From Mesonia maritima (GTDB lineage: Bacteria; Bacteroidota; Bacteroidia; Flavobacteriales; Flavobacteriaceae), in the NCBI RefSeq assembly GCF_042433895.1, contig NZ_JBHLUA010000015.1, positions 34,370-98,369 of the forward strand: a stretch of DNA of 64,000 nucleotides, given 5' to 3'. The stretch's first letter is position 1, and every line of letters begins with the position of its first letter. Below the pieces are notes generated by a model. That model had not been told where the DNA came from and ran no database searches. It saw nothing but the letters and a program-made list of their open reading frames with translations. The translations under genes were made by a program, and so were the position numbers. Shown here piece by piece: positions 50,903-61,019 of the stretch.

Positions 50903-51727
50903 ATGACAATAAATTGCCGCGGAAACTTGATTGACCTTACTTCACCCAAAATTATGGGAATTTTAAACCTGACTCCAGATTCGTTTTATGATGGCGGAAG
51001 ATACAAAAATGAGGAAGATATTTTAAGGCAAACCGAAAAAATGCTCACCGAAGGCGCAACTTTTATAGATGTTGGCGCGTATAGTTCTCGACCCGGCGCA
51101 AAGCATATTTCAGAAGATGAAGAGATGAAACGTTTGCTTCCGGTAATTGAAATCTTACTGAAAGAATTTCCTGAAATAATTCTTTCTATTGATACGTTTA
51201 GAGGTGAAGTTGCGAAAAAATCTGTAAAAATCGGTGCGGCGATAATCAATGATATTTCAGGGGGAAATTTAGATGAAAGAATGATGGAAACCGTTGCCGA
51301 ATTACAAGTTCCTTATATTTTAATGCATATGAAAGGAAATCCGCAAACGATGCAGCAAAACACCGAATACCAAAATTTGCTCCAAGAAATCACTTATTAT
51401 TTTTCAGAAAAATTAAATAAAGTACGAGAGTTAGGAATTAATGATGTGATTTTAGATCCCGGTTTTGGCTTTTCTAAAAATAATAAACAAAACTTTAGTT
51501 TGCTTCGGGAGATGAAATTTTTAAAGCAACTTGACTGTCCTTTATTAGCAGGAGTTTCTCGAAAATCGATGATTTACAAAACCTTAGAAACTACTGCCGA
51601 AAACGCATTAAACGGAACTAGTGTTTTAAATACCGTTGCTTTGCTAAATGGCGCTTCAATTTTACGTGTACACGATGTAAAACCCGCCAAAGAATGTATT
51701 ACCTTGTTTCAGCAACTTAACAACTAA
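50903..51727 (+). CDS. folP: Dihydropteroate synthase
   Basis: It joins p-aminobenzoate to dihydropterin pyrophosphate in folate synthesis. PTS signature IMGILNLTPDSFYDGGRY at 17-34; FIDVGAYSSRPGA; SIDTFRGEVA; INDISGG; HMKGNPQTMQ; LDPGFGFSKN; GVSRKSMI. All are intact at 274 aa. The next gene, cdaA, follows 28 bases later. Confidence 0.97.
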   Translation: MTINCRGNLIDLTSPKIMGILNLTPDSFYDGGRYKNEEDILRQTEKMLTEGATFIDVGAYSSRPGAKHISEDEEMKRLLPVIEILLKEFPEIILSIDTFRGEVAKKSVKIGAAIINDISGGNLDERMMETVAELQVPYILMHMKGNPQTMQQNTEYQNLLQEITYYFSEKLNKVRELGINDVILDPGFGFSKNNKQNFSLLREMKFLKQLDCPLLAGVSRKSMIYKTLETTAENALNGTSVLNTVALLNGASILRVHDVKPAKECITLFQQLNN

Positions 51728-51755
51728 ATTTATACATTTACAAAAAACACCGATT

Positions 51756-52541
51756 TTGGATTCATTTGACTTTCTAGATTTACGCATTCTTGATATTGTA
51801 GATATTGTCTTGGTAGCCGTTTTGCTTTACTATATCTATAAATTGGTTAAAGGAAGTGCCGCGATAAACATTTTTATAGGAATTGTAATTATTTATTTAG
51901 TCTGGAAACTGACTGAATTATTAAAAATGGAAATGCTCACCAATGTTTTAGGTGAATTTATTGGTGTAGGAATGTTTGCCTTAATTGTGGTTTTTCAGCA
52001 AGAAATACGAAAATTTTTGTTGATGGTAGGATCGACAAACTTTACGAATAAACGCAGTTTTTTACGTCAGTTGAAATTTATGCGGGAAGATACTGAAGAG
52101 ACTTCTACCGATATTCAATCTATTGTAAAAGCTTGTGTTAATATGGGCAAAACCAATACCGGAGCTTTAATTGTGATTAAACGAAATACGCAATTAGATT
52201 TTGTAAAAAACACTGGCGATAAAATGGATATTGAAATTAACCAGCCCATTATTGAAGCTATTTTTTATAAAAACAGTACACTACACGATGGTGCCATTGT
52301 GATTGAAGAAAATAGAATTACCGCTACTCGAGCAATTTTACCGGTTTCTAATGATAGAAATATTCCGTTACGTTTCGGTTTACGCCATCGAGCGGCCGTT
52401 GGAATTACAGAAAAAACCGATGCTTTAGCCTTGGTGGTTAGTGAAGAAACCGGACAAACCTCATACATTAAAAACGGTGGTTTTGAAATTTACGATTCTC
52501 AGGAAGAATTAGTGAGTAAGTTAAAAGAAGATTTGGAGTAA
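51756..52541 (+). CDS. cdaA: Diadenylate cyclase (c-di-AMP synthase)
   Basis: It starts with TTG at 51756 (MDSFDFLDLRILD). Three N-terminal membrane helices (to ~85) are followed by a DAC domain with the catalytic signatures LHDGAIVI and LRFGLRHRAAVG and the end DALALVVSEETG. It makes c-di-AMP from two ATP at the membrane. The folP-cdaA pairing is conserved in Bacteroidota. Confidence 0.96.
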   Translation: MDSFDFLDLRILDIVDIVLVAVLLYYIYKLVKGSAAINIFIGIVIIYLVWKLTELLKMEMLTNVLGEFIGVGMFALIVVFQQEIRKFLLMVGSTNFTNKRSFLRQLKFMREDTEETSTDIQSIVKACVNMGKTNTGALIVIKRNTQLDFVKNTGDKMDIEINQPIIEAIFYKNSTLHDGAIVIEENRITATRAILPVSNDRNIPLRFGLRHRAAVGITEKTDALALVVSEETGQTSYIKNGGFEIYDSQEELVSKLKEDLE

Positions 52542-52553
52542 ATACCCTATAAA

Positions 52554-53336
52554 ATGAATTGTAAAAATTGTGAAAAACAGTTGTTGGAAGCAGACAATTA
52601 CTGTACTAATTGTGGAGCTAAAGTTATTCATTACAGATTAACCTTGAAAAATGTAGGGGAAGAATTCGCTCATACTTTTTTAAATGTAGATAATACCATT
52701 TTAAAGACTTTTTTACAAATGTTCCTTAATCCACATTTGGTGATCTTAGATTATATTTCTGGAGTGAGAAAAAAGTACTTAAATGTAATAAGTTACTTTA
52801 CCATCGCCTTAACTTTAGCAGGATTACAACTCTTTATTCTTAGAAAATTTTATCCTGAAGCTTTAGCAATGCCGGAGTCTTATCAAAGCGTAAATCCCAT
52901 TATTGACCTTAACTGGTTATTTGATTACTACTCTATGCTTATGCTTGTTTACTTACCTATTTACGCATTAATGGCCAAATTAACTTTTATTAAATATAAA
53001 AAATTTAATTATACCGAACATTTGGTCACTATGACTTATCTAATGGCTCATTTCACCATTGTAAGTGTATTAATAATTTTACCCATATCGATTTTAGGTG
53101 GGAATTATATGGAAGTGGGAATGTTTCTAAATTTACTTCTTTTTATTCACACTTGTTATACATACAAAAAAATGTATCCGCTTTCGGTTAAACAATTACT
53201 CTTTTCAGTTTTTTTATTTTTTGTATTTGCCACTGTCATTTTTATAATTCTGGAAATATTTTTTGTAGCGTATTTGTTCTTAACGGGCGATTTGCAAGAA
53301 TTAATTGAAGCTAGTAGAGCTTCGCAAGGTCTCTAA
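52554..53336 (+). CDS. DUF3667 membrane protein with zinc ribbon
   Basis: The N-terminus is a zinc ribbon (CKNCEKQ...CTNCG, residues 3-21). A short helix and four to five membrane segments follow (~75-245). This is the DUF3667 layout of Bacteroidota. Function unknown. It follows cdaA by 12 bases and overlaps the convergent ABC transporter gene by 4 bases. Confidence 0.85.
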   Translation: MNCKNCEKQLLEADNYCTNCGAKVIHYRLTLKNVGEEFAHTFLNVDNTILKTFLQMFLNPHLVILDYISGVRKKYLNVISYFTIALTLAGLQLFILRKFYPEALAMPESYQSVNPIIDLNWLFDYYSMLMLVYLPIYALMAKLTFIKYKKFNYTEHLVTMTYLMAHFTIVSVLIILPISILGGNYMEVGMFLNLLLFIHTCYTYKKMYPLSVKQLLFSVFLFFVFATVIFIILEIFFVAYLFLTGDLQELIEASRASQGL

Positions 53337-55105
53337 ATCTCTTCTTCCTGCATAAATTGAACTTCATACAAACTTTTATAATAACCTTTATCTTGTTGCA
53401 GTAATTGTTGATGCGTTCCTATTTCAACAATTTCACCTTGATCCATTACAATAATTTTATCGGCTTTTTTAATGGTGGCCAATCTGTGTGCGATTACAAT
53501 TGAAGTTCTGCCTTTGGTAATTTTTTCGGTGGCTTCTTGAATTAATTGTTCACTATAACTATCTACTGAAGAAGTTGCTTCATCGAGTACTAGAATACTG
53601 GGATTACTCACATAAGCACGTAAGAATGCGATAAGTTGTCGTTGCCCTGAAGAAAGCATTACGCCACGCTCCTTCACATTGTAATAATATTGATTTGGCA
53701 AACTACTTATAAATTTATGAACGCCAATTTGTTTAGCCGCTTCAATCACGTCTTCCTCTTTAATTTCAGGATGACCAAGCGTAATATTATTCATAATGGT
53801 ATCGGCAAATAAGAACACATCTTGCAATACCACCGCAATTTCATTCCGTAACGATTTTAAGGTGAAATCTTTTATGTTAATTTCATCGATCGTGATTTTA
53901 CCGCTGTCAATTTCATAAAATCGGCTCAACAGATTAATAATTGTACTTTTTCCGGCGCCTGTCGCTCCTACGATTGCCACGGTCTCTCCAGCTTTTACTT
54001 CAAAAGAAATTCCTTTTAAAACTTCTTCATCTTTTATATAACTAAAATGTACATCTTCAAATTTAATTTCACCAACAAGGTTTTTCGCTTTAATTTCACC
54101 TGTATTTGCAATGGTAGATTTTGTATCTAAAATAGCAAAAACCCGATTGGCGGCAACCATTCCCATTTGTAACGTGTTGAATTTATCGGCAATTTGGCGC
54201 AGCGGTCTAAATAGCATTTGTATAAGCTGAATAAACATAATAATCACCCCAAGCGAAAGGGTTTCTTCACTAGTTTGAATAACCCGCAAACCGCCAAACC
54301 AAACCACTAAACCAATGGTTATAGAGCTTGACATTTCTGCAATGGGAAAGAAAATTGAATTGTACCAAACGGTTTTAACCCACGCCTTTTTATGCTTTTC
54401 GTTAATATTTTTGAAATGGTTATATTCCGTTTTTTCACGGCTAAAAATCTGCACTATTTTCATTCCTGTTAATCGCTCCTGAACAAAAGAATTTAAATTA
54501 GATACTTGGGTACGAACTTCTTCAAAAGCAATTTTCATTTTTTTCTGAAAAACGCGCGTAGCGTACAATACAAATGGAAGAACAACCAAAACTAAAAGCG
54601 TTAACCGCCAACTTTGTACAAACATAAAGCCGAGAACCACGAGCATTTTTAGCAAATCGCTGATAATCATAAAAAGGCCTTGACTAAAAATACTGGCAAT
54701 TGTTTCAATATCACTTACTGCACGTGTTACTAATCTTCCCACTGCAGATTTATCGTAATATTGTTTTTTAAAATTCAGCATATGCTCAAAAAGCTTCACC
54801 CGAATATCACGAATTACTTCTTGTCCTAACCAATTAGCGAAATAGATGAATAAAAACTGAAAAAGAACTTCCAGCACTAAAGCCGAAAGCATTAAAACAA
54901 TATAGAGAATAAGATTATCGCTGTCTTTTGGAACAATACTTTCGTCTACCGTAATTTTTGTAAGATAAGGTCTTACTACGCCAAATACTGAAAGTAAAAT
55001 TGCGGCGATTCCTACAAAATAAAATGTTTTTTTATAGGGATTCGTATAGCTTATTAAGCGTTTAAAAAGACCAAAATTAAAGGCGTTTCCGGTGTTATTA
55101 GCCAT
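53333..55105 (-). CDS. MsbA-like ABC transporter (fused membrane and ATPase domains)
   Basis: Half-transporter of 590 aa. Six membrane helices are in residues ~20-320; the ATPase has Walker A GATGAGKST, signature LSSGQRQ, Walker B ILVLDEATSSVD and H-loop IVIAHRL. It belongs to the lipid/multidrug exporter group. As it is the ordinary chromosomal copy next to truA, lipid A precursor flipping is possible but not shown. Confidence 0.93.
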   Translation of the reverse strand: MANNTGNAFNFGLFKRLISYTNPYKKTFYFVGIAAILLSVFGVVRPYLTKITVDESIVPKDSDNLILYIVLMLSALVLEVLFQFLFIYFANWLGQEVIRDIRVKLFEHMLNFKKQYYDKSAVGRLVTRAVSDIETIASIFSQGLFMIISDLLKMLVVLGFMFVQSWRLTLLVLVVLPFVLYATRVFQKKMKIAFEEVRTQVSNLNSFVQERLTGMKIVQIFSREKTEYNHFKNINEKHKKAWVKTVWYNSIFFPIAEMSSSITIGLVVWFGGLRVIQTSEETLSLGVIIMFIQLIQMLFRPLRQIADKFNTLQMGMVAANRVFAILDTKSTIANTGEIKAKNLVGEIKFEDVHFSYIKDEEVLKGISFEVKAGETVAIVGATGAGKSTIINLLSRFYEIDSGKITIDEINIKDFTLKSLRNEIAVVLQDVFLFADTIMNNITLGHPEIKEEDVIEAAKQIGVHKFISSLPNQYYYNVKERGVMLSSGQRQLIAFLRAYVSNPSILVLDEATSSVDSYSEQLIQEATEKITKGRTSIVIAHRLATIKKADKIIVMDQGEIVEIGTHQQLLQQDKGYYKSLYEVQFMQEEEI

Positions 55106-55855
55106 TTATAATTGCGTTATCTCGTTTGGATATTCTATTTTATGTAAAAATAAGCCTTTTGCGTCTACAGATTTTCCGGCATTACTTCTATTTCGACTTT
55201 TAACAATACCATGAATAGCTGCTGGTTTTATTTTCTCTAAGCCTACTTCTATTAATGTTCCTACAATTGCTCGAACCATATTTCTTAAAAATCGGTCGGC
55301 TTTTATAGTAAAAACTAACGTGTGATTTTTCTGTTTCCAGCTTGCATTTTCAATTGTACAATTATACGTTTTTACATCGGTTCTCGATTTAGAAAAACAT
55401 TTAAAGTCTTTATAGTTCAATAAGATTTTTGATGCTTCATTCATTAATTCAATATTCAGTTCTTTTTTAATGTAATAAGCAAAATCTTCTAAAAAAGGAT
55501 CTTTTTTGGTAACTACAAAATATTTATATTCCCGCGAAAGCGCATCAAATCTAGCGTGTGCATCGGGTTTTACTTTATAAATACCGTAAATTGCAATATC
55601 ATTCGGCAAAAGTGAATTGAGTTTAAACTGAAGTTGACTTGTATTTATTTTCTCTTTATCAATATCGAAATGCGCGATTAATTGATTCGCATGAACGCCG
55701 GTATCGGTTCTTCCCGCTCCTACTATAGAAATTTTCTGCTGAAAAGCGACCGATAGACTTTTCTCTACTTCTTCCTGAACAGAAATTGCATTCGGCTGAA
55801 TTTGCCAACCATGATAAGCTTTTCCATTATATGCTAAATCGAGAAATAATCGCAA
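55106..55855 (-). CDS. truA: tRNA pseudouridine(38-40) synthase
   Basis: Contains YNGKAYHGWQIQP, the catalytic GRTDTGVHA with Asp at about 52, the ALSREYKYFV strand, and FLRNMVRAIVGTLIEVG. At 249 aa it is normal for TruA, which modifies the anticodon arm. It directly abuts the ABC transporter gene, so the two are cotranscribed. Confidence 0.97.
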   Translation of the reverse strand: MRLFLDLAYNGKAYHGWQIQPNAISVQEEVEKSLSVAFQQKISIVGAGRTDTGVHANQLIAHFDIDKEKINTSQLQFKLNSLLPNDIAIYGIYKVKPDAHARFDALSREYKYFVVTKKDPFLEDFAYYIKKELNIELMNEASKILLNYKDFKCFSKSRTDVKTYNCTIENASWKQKNHTLVFTIKADRFLRNMVRAIVGTLIEVGLEKIKPAAIHGIVKSRNRSNAGKSVDAKGLFLHKIEYPNEITQL

Positions 55856-55930
55856 GAAATTTATTTTTACATTTGAAGATGCAAAGATAGAATATTCAAT
55901 TTGATTAAATATTTGTATAAAAAATAAGGT

Positions 55931-56425
55931 TTGAAAAAAATACTACTCCTAAGCGACAATCATAGTTATATTGACGATAGAATTTTAGCTTACGCTGAAA
56001 AAGCTGATGAAATTTGGCATGCCGGTGACATTGGTTCATTAGAAGTGACCGATAAATTGACAGAAAAAGCACCCTTAAAAGCAGTATATGGAAATATTGA
56101 TGATCATTCAATAAGAAAAGAATTTCCGCTAAATAACCGATTTATGTGCGAGGAAGTTGATGTGTTTATAACACATATTGGCGGTTATCCTAAAAAATAT
56201 GCGCCACGAATTAAAGAAGAAATTCAGCAAAATCCTCCAAAAATTTTTATTTCAGGCCATTCCCATATTTTAAAAGTAATGCATGATAAGCAATTAAATT
56301 TATTGCATATGAATCCTGGCGCTTGCGGGAAACACGGTTTTCATCAAGTAAGAACAATGCTGCGTTTTGAAATTGATAAAAAAGAAATTAAAAACCTTGA
56401 AGTAATTGAATTAGGAAAACGCTAA
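55931..56425 (+). CDS. YfcE/MJ0936-type metallophosphoesterase
   Basis: It starts with TTG at 55931 (MKKILLLSDNHSYID). The metal ligands are in SDNH, HAGDIG, GNIDDH, ITHIGG, SGHSH and NPGACG. This small phosphodiesterase family hydrolyses phosphodiesters in vitro; the cell substrate is unknown. It is divergent from truA and closed by a bidirectional terminator. Confidence 0.93.
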   Translation: MKKILLLSDNHSYIDDRILAYAEKADEIWHAGDIGSLEVTDKLTEKAPLKAVYGNIDDHSIRKEFPLNNRFMCEEVDVFITHIGGYPKKYAPRIKEEIQQNPPKIFISGHSHILKVMHDKQLNLLHMNPGACGKHGFHQVRTMLRFEIDKKEIKNLEVIELGKR

Positions 56426-56431
56426 AACTAA

Positions 56432-56460
56432 AAAACCCGAAAGATAAACTTTCGGGTTTT
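56432..56460. terminator. Bidirectional terminator
   Basis: AAAACCCGAAAG pairs with CTTTCGGGTTTT around ATAAA, between the converging metallophosphoesterase and DUF4293 genes. Confidence 0.85.
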
Positions 56461-56489
56461 CACGCACTAATACTACTAAGATGTTAGGT

Positions 56490-56900
56490 TTATCGCAACC
56501 GGTCCACAGATTTTACGAGTGCTTCATCCTTTTTGATAGCCTTATTTGCTAAGGCAAGAAAAACGATAGAAATAATCGGAATCAACATCCCAATACCTTT
56601 CTCTGAAATTTGCATCTCTCCAGGTACGATTAGGGTCCAGTACACAAAAAATCCTAGTAAAAAAAAGTTTAATATTATATTTAAACGCCCCATTACAAAT
56701 TGAAGCTTTCTATTTTTAAACAAGAAAATACTTATTAAAGCTAGCAAAGATGAAAGTAAAAACGCTCCTAAAACAACCACTTTATCTATAGCGAAAACTT
56801 CTTCTCCACTTTCCGTAGTCCAAATAGGAATTAAGAAAGGCAAAATTGCTGCTATAAGCACTACAATAAATAAATAAATTGTTTGTATTCGTTGAATCAT
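56490..56900 (-). CDS. DUF4293 membrane protein (136 aa)
   Basis: The start MIQRIQTIYLFIVVLIAAILPFLIP is the DUF4293 signature. Four membrane helices follow and the end reads ALANKAIKKDEALVKSVDRLR. It is a Bacteroidota-specific family of unknown function normally divergent from rho, as here. Confidence 0.9.
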   Translation of the reverse strand: MIQRIQTIYLFIVVLIAAILPFLIPIWTTESGEEVFAIDKVVVLGAFLLSSLLALISIFLFKNRKLQFVMGRLNIILNFFLLGFFVYWTLIVPGEMQISEKGIGMLIPIISIVFLALANKAIKKDEALVKSVDRLR

Positions 56901-57105
56901 ATTTGCTGTTAAATGAGTACAAAAATAAGGGATTATTTTTTAAAATGCATCGCAAAATATAAAATAAAGTCGTATAATTGCATTAACAATTCGTAACCAC
57001 TTCAATAAAGGTTACTTATAACTTCAATTTTTTTACAATTTCTTTCTTCTTTGAAAGAAGTTAATTTCAATTAGACAAAACAATTATTTTATATTTTTTG
57101 ATTAA

Positions 57106-58755
57106 ATGTTAGAAATTTCAGAATTAAAAGCAAAAAAGCTTCCTGAATTACAGGAAATCGCCAAGTCTTTAAATGTACCTAAATTCCGAAGCCTTAAAAA
57201 GTTAGATTTAGTTTATCAAATTTTAGATTATCAAGCGGCAAATCCTCAAAAGGTGAAAGAAGCTTTAACAGAAGAAAATTCCGATACTCCGGAAAATTCT
57301 TCTCAACCCTCAAAAGCTCCAAAACCAAAACGGCAACGAACACCGAAGCCAAAGGAAAATAATTCAGCGCCAAAAGAGAAAAAAAACACTCCTGAACCTG
57401 CTAAAGCAAAAGCTCCTAAAAAGCAGCCAAGTTCTAACAATAACAAAGAAGAGCATTCTAACAAACCACAAGAGGAAAAGCCACAGACTAAAAACACTCC
57501 TCATAAAAAAAATGCCCCTTCTAAAAACAATAATAAAAAGGAGAACAATAAAAATGATTCTCGAAATAATAATCAAAAAACCCATAAGAATAATGGAAAT
57601 CGCGATAATAGAAATCGTTACCGCGAACCAGATTATGAGTTTGACGCAATTATTGAAAGTGAAGGCGTTTTAGATATTATTCAAGATGGTTATGGTTTTT
57701 TAAGATCATCAGATTACAATTACCTATCTTCTCCAGATGATATTTATGTATCGCAATCACAAATTAGATTGTTCGGTTTAAAAACCGGGGATACTGTTTT
57801 AGGTCAGGTTCGTCCGCCAAAAGAAGGCGAAAAATATTTTCCGCTTATAAAAATCAACAAAATTAACGGCTTAGATCCGCAAGTTGTAAGAGATCGTGTT
57901 TCTTTTGAACACTTGACGCCGCTTTTTCCGCAAGAAAAATTCAATATTGCTGAAAGACAAAGTACGGTTTCTACACGAATAATGGATTTATTTAGCCCTA
58001 TCGGAAAAGGACAACGCGGTATGATTGTATCGCAACCCAAAACCGGTAAAACGATGTTATTAAAAGACATCGCAAATGCTATTGCTGCCAATCATCCAGA
58101 AGTTTATCAAATTGTATTATTAATTGATGAACGTCCAGAAGAAGTAACTGATATGCAACGAAATGTTCATGGAGAAGTAGTTGCTTCTACTTTCGATAAA
58201 GAAGCGCATGAACACGTAAGAGTTGCAAATATAGTGCTTGATAAAGCAAAACGTTTAGTTGAATGTGGTCACGATGTAGTAATTCTTTTAGATTCTATTA
58301 CACGTCTTGCTCGAGCATACAATACCGTGCAACCGGCTAGTGGAAAAGTATTAAGTGGCGGTGTTGATGCCAATGCACTCCACAAACCAAAACGATTTTT
58401 TGGTGCAGCGAGAAATATTGAAAACGGAGGTTCGCTTTCCATTATCGCAACTGCACTTACCGATACCGGATCTAAAATGGATGAAGTTATTTTTGAAGAG
58501 TTTAAAGGAACCGGAAATATGGAACTTCAACTGGATCGAAAAATATCGAACAGAAGAATTTTCCCTGCTATCGATTTAACTTCTTCAAGCACCCGAAGAG
58601 ACGATTTACTGCTTGATGAAACTACTGTTCAACGAATGTGGATTATGCGCAAATACCTTGCTGATATGAATCCTGTCGAAGCGATGGAATTTATAAATGA
58701 TAAAATAAAGCAGACAAGAAATAATGAAGAGTTTCTTATTTCTATGAACGGATAA
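57106..58755 (+). CDS. rho: Transcription termination factor Rho
   Basis: N-terminal helix bundle MLEISELKAKKLPELQEIAKSL, then a ~130-residue Lys/Asn/Pro-rich low-complexity insert (about 45-175) typical of Bacteroidota Rho. The RNA-binding cold-shock-like domain (GVLDIIQDGYGFLRSSDYNYL...DDIYVSQSQIRLFGLKTGD) and the ATPase follow (Walker A SQPKTGKTML, Q-loop and R-loop regions present). It terminates transcripts genome-wide. Confidence 0.98.
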   Translation: MLEISELKAKKLPELQEIAKSLNVPKFRSLKKLDLVYQILDYQAANPQKVKEALTEENSDTPENSSQPSKAPKPKRQRTPKPKENNSAPKEKKNTPEPAKAKAPKKQPSSNNNKEEHSNKPQEEKPQTKNTPHKKNAPSKNNNKKENNKNDSRNNNQKTHKNNGNRDNRNRYREPDYEFDAIIESEGVLDIIQDGYGFLRSSDYNYLSSPDDIYVSQSQIRLFGLKTGDTVLGQVRPPKEGEKYFPLIKINKINGLDPQVVRDRVSFEHLTPLFPQEKFNIAERQSTVSTRIMDLFSPIGKGQRGMIVSQPKTGKTMLLKDIANAIAANHPEVYQIVLLIDERPEEVTDMQRNVHGEVVASTFDKEAHEHVRVANIVLDKAKRLVECGHDVVILLDSITRLARAYNTVQPASGKVLSGGVDANALHKPKRFFGAARNIENGGSLSIIATALTDTGSKMDEVIFEEFKGTGNMELQLDRKISNRRIFPAIDLTSSSTRRDDLLLDETTVQRMWIMRKYLADMNPVEAMEFINDKIKQTRNNEEFLISMNG

Positions 58756-58776
58756 ATTTCTTTCCTTATAATATTA

Positions 58777-58810
58777 AAAGCCGAAAACAATTTGTTTTCG
58801 GCTTTTTTTT
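58777..58810 (+). terminator. Terminator of rho
   Basis: AAAAGCCGAAAACAA pairs with TTGTTTTCGGCTTTT, followed by a run of eight T. Confidence 0.9.
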
Positions 58811-58847
58811 AGTTTTCATTCAAATAAAAGAATGAAACTGGGCAACA

Positions 58848-58872
58848 AAAAAAGCCCCTACAAAGAGAGGCT
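58848..58872 (-). terminator. Terminator of rpsT
   Basis: On the minus strand AGCCTC (58867-58872) pairs with GGGGCT (58853-58858), followed by a T7 run. Confidence 0.75.
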
Positions 58873-58917
58873 CAATTTTTTGAACACTAATAATTATAAA
58901 AATAAATAGTTTACAAT

Positions 58918-59166
58918 TTATAAAGCTGCTACGTGCTTTGCCAATTTAGACTTTAAGTTAGCCGCTTTATTAGAGTGAATTATATTTTTCTTCGCTAATT
59001 TATCGATCATAGAAGCAACAGAAGGAAACATTTTTTCAGCTTCGCTCTTTTCTGCATCTTTCAACTTCTTAATAGCATTACGTGTTGTTTTATGTTGGTA
59101 ACGGTTTCTAAGACGTTTAGTCTCACTGTTACGAATTCTCTTTAATGCTGACTTATGATTTGCCAT
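58918..59166 (-). CDS. rpsT: 30S ribosomal protein S20
   Basis: An 82-aa basic helical protein: MANHKSALKRIRNSETKRLRNRYQHKTTRNAIK, and the end AKKNIIHSNKAANLKSKLAKHVAAL. It is a complete S20 that binds 16S rRNA. It lies just downstream of two tRNA-Glu genes on the same strand. Confidence 0.97.
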   Translation of the reverse strand: MANHKSALKRIRNSETKRLRNRYQHKTTRNAIKKLKDAEKSEAEKMFPSVASMIDKLAKKNIIHSNKAANLKSKLAKHVAAL

Positions 59167-59197
59167 AACCCTTGTTTTGTTTCCTTATTTAAAAAAG

Positions 59198-59269
59198 TAG
59201 TCCGTAGGGGATTCGAACCCCTGTTACTAGGATGAAAACCTAGCGTCCTAACCCCTAGACGAACGGACC
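59198..59269 (-). tRNA. tRNA-Glu (anticodon TTC)
   Basis: On the minus strand, GGTCCGT...ACGGACT forms the acceptor. The anticodon arm is CTAGG-TTTTCAT-CCTAG and the T-arm is GGGG-TTCGAAT-CCCC. 72 bases; no CCA is encoded. Confidence 0.95.
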
Positions 59270-59314
59270 TTAATTCATTATTTCAATAAAATGATTTCAC
59301 GATGAAACCCTTTG

Positions 59315-59386
59315 TAGTCCGTAGGGGATTCGAACCCCTGTTACTAGGATGAAAACCTAGCGTCCTAACCCCTAGACGAACGGACC
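59315..59386 (-). tRNA. tRNA-Glu (anticodon TTC), second copy
   Basis: It is identical over its whole length to the copy at 59198-59269, 45 bases away in tandem. The two are probably processed from one transcript with rpsT downstream. Confidence 0.95.
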
Positions 59387-59464
59387 TTGCTATTTAAATG
59401 CGGATGCAAAAATAATACTTATTTTGAATGCTCCAAACATTACAAATACTTTTTTTAAAAAAAT

Positions 59465-60943
59465 TTAATAAGCCTTTGCAAAAAGTACACGCTGTGCAGA
59501 AGGTTTGCCGGTTAACACGCAATTCCCTTCTTCTGTTTCTGCATTAAAAGGAATACAACGAATTGTTGCTTTTGTAAGTTCTTTAATTTTATTTTCTGTT
59601 TCTGGCGTGCCATCCCAATGAGCAGAAATAAAGCCTCCTTTCGCTTTTAAAACTTTTTTAAAGTCTTCAAAAGAATCCACTTTAGTTATGTGTTCATTTC
59701 TGAAATTTAAAGCTTTTTCAAAAAGAGTATCTTGTATTTCTCCCATTAAGTTACTCACCTTCTCCACTACTTCCGATTGATTTACAAATTCTTTGGTAAG
59801 TGTATCGCGGCGCGCTAACTCTACAGTGCCTTTTTCTAAATCTTTTGGGCCAATAGCTAAACGAACAGGAACGCCTTGCAATTCGTATTGTGCAAATTTC
59901 CAACCGGGTTTATGCGTATCACGATCGTCATATTTTACCGAAATACCTGCTGCTCTTAATTCATCGGCTAACTTTTTAGCTACTAGTGATATCTCTTCTA
60001 ATTGTTCTTCTCCTTTATAAATAGGAACAATTACTACTTGATTTGGCGCTAATTTTGGTGGCAACACTAAACCTTTATCATCGCTATGCGTCATAATTAA
60101 GGCACCCATTAATCGTGTAGAAACGCCCCAACTCGTTGCCCAAACGTGTTCTAATTTCCCTTCTTGTGAAGTATATTTTACATCGAAAGCTTTCGCAAAA
60201 TTTTGACCTAAGAAATGTGAAGTTCCTGCTTGAAGCGCTTTTCCATCTTGCATTAATGCTTCAATACAATAAGTTTCTTCGGCTCCTGCAAATTTTTCAC
60301 TTTCGGTCTTTTTGCCTTTAATTACTGGAATTGCCATAAATTCTTCAGCAAATTCAGCATAAATATTATTCATTAATTCAGTTTCATCTAAAGCTTCTTC
60401 TTTTGTAGCATGCGCGGTATGACCTTCTTGCCATAAAAATTCTGCCGTTCTTAAAAATAAGCGAGTTCGCATTTCCCAACGCACTACATTTGCCCATTGA
60501 TTTATAAGTATTGGTAAATCTCTATACGATTGAACCCAACCTTTGTAGGTATTCCAAATTATAGCTTCTGAAGTTGGCCTAACAACTAATTCTTCTTCTA
60601 ACTTCGCTTCAGGATCAACAATTAATTTTGAAGCATCTTCAGGATCTGTTTTTAACCTGTAATGGGTAACTACAGCACATTCTTTCGCAAAACCTTCGGC
60701 ATTTTTTTCTTCCGCTTCAAAAAGACTTTTAGGGACAAATAGTGGGAAATAAGCATTTTGATGACCTGTAGCTTTAAACATACTATCTAATTTCGCTTGC
60801 ATTTTTTCCCAAATTGCATAACCGTAAGGTTTTATCACCATACAACCCCGTACTGCAGAATTTTCTGCAAGGTCTGCTTGGACCACCAATTCGTTATACC
60901 ATTTAGAATAATCTTTATTTCTTTCTGTTAGCTTCTTACTCAT
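59465..60943 (-). CDS. proS: Prolyl-tRNA synthetase (archaeal/eukaryotic type)
   Basis: Class II synthetase of 492 aa: motif 2 WANVVRWEMRTRLFLRTAEFLWQEGHTAHAT, motif 3 GVSTRLMGALIMTHSDDKGLVLP, anticodon-binding domain from ~300 (APNQVVIVPIY), and the type-3 C-terminal zinc-binding-like extension (KATIRCIPFN...). No editing insert is present. This is the type that Bacteroidota carry. Confidence 0.97.
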   Translation of the reverse strand: MSKKLTERNKDYSKWYNELVVQADLAENSAVRGCMVIKPYGYAIWEKMQAKLDSMFKATGHQNAYFPLFVPKSLFEAEEKNAEGFAKECAVVTHYRLKTDPEDASKLIVDPEAKLEEELVVRPTSEAIIWNTYKGWVQSYRDLPILINQWANVVRWEMRTRLFLRTAEFLWQEGHTAHATKEEALDETELMNNIYAEFAEEFMAIPVIKGKKTESEKFAGAEETYCIEALMQDGKALQAGTSHFLGQNFAKAFDVKYTSQEGKLEHVWATSWGVSTRLMGALIMTHSDDKGLVLPPKLAPNQVVIVPIYKGEEQLEEISLVAKKLADELRAAGISVKYDDRDTHKPGWKFAQYELQGVPVRLAIGPKDLEKGTVELARRDTLTKEFVNQSEVVEKVSNLMGEIQDTLFEKALNFRNEHITKVDSFEDFKKVLKAKGGFISAHWDGTPETENKIKELTKATIRCIPFNAETEEGNCVLTGKPSAQRVLFAKAY

Positions 60944-61019
60944 TCCCTGTGATTTGGCACAAATGTTGTGATTATGTTAATGAATTTTTAGTTAGCGCAA
61001 AACTAAGTATTTTTGATAT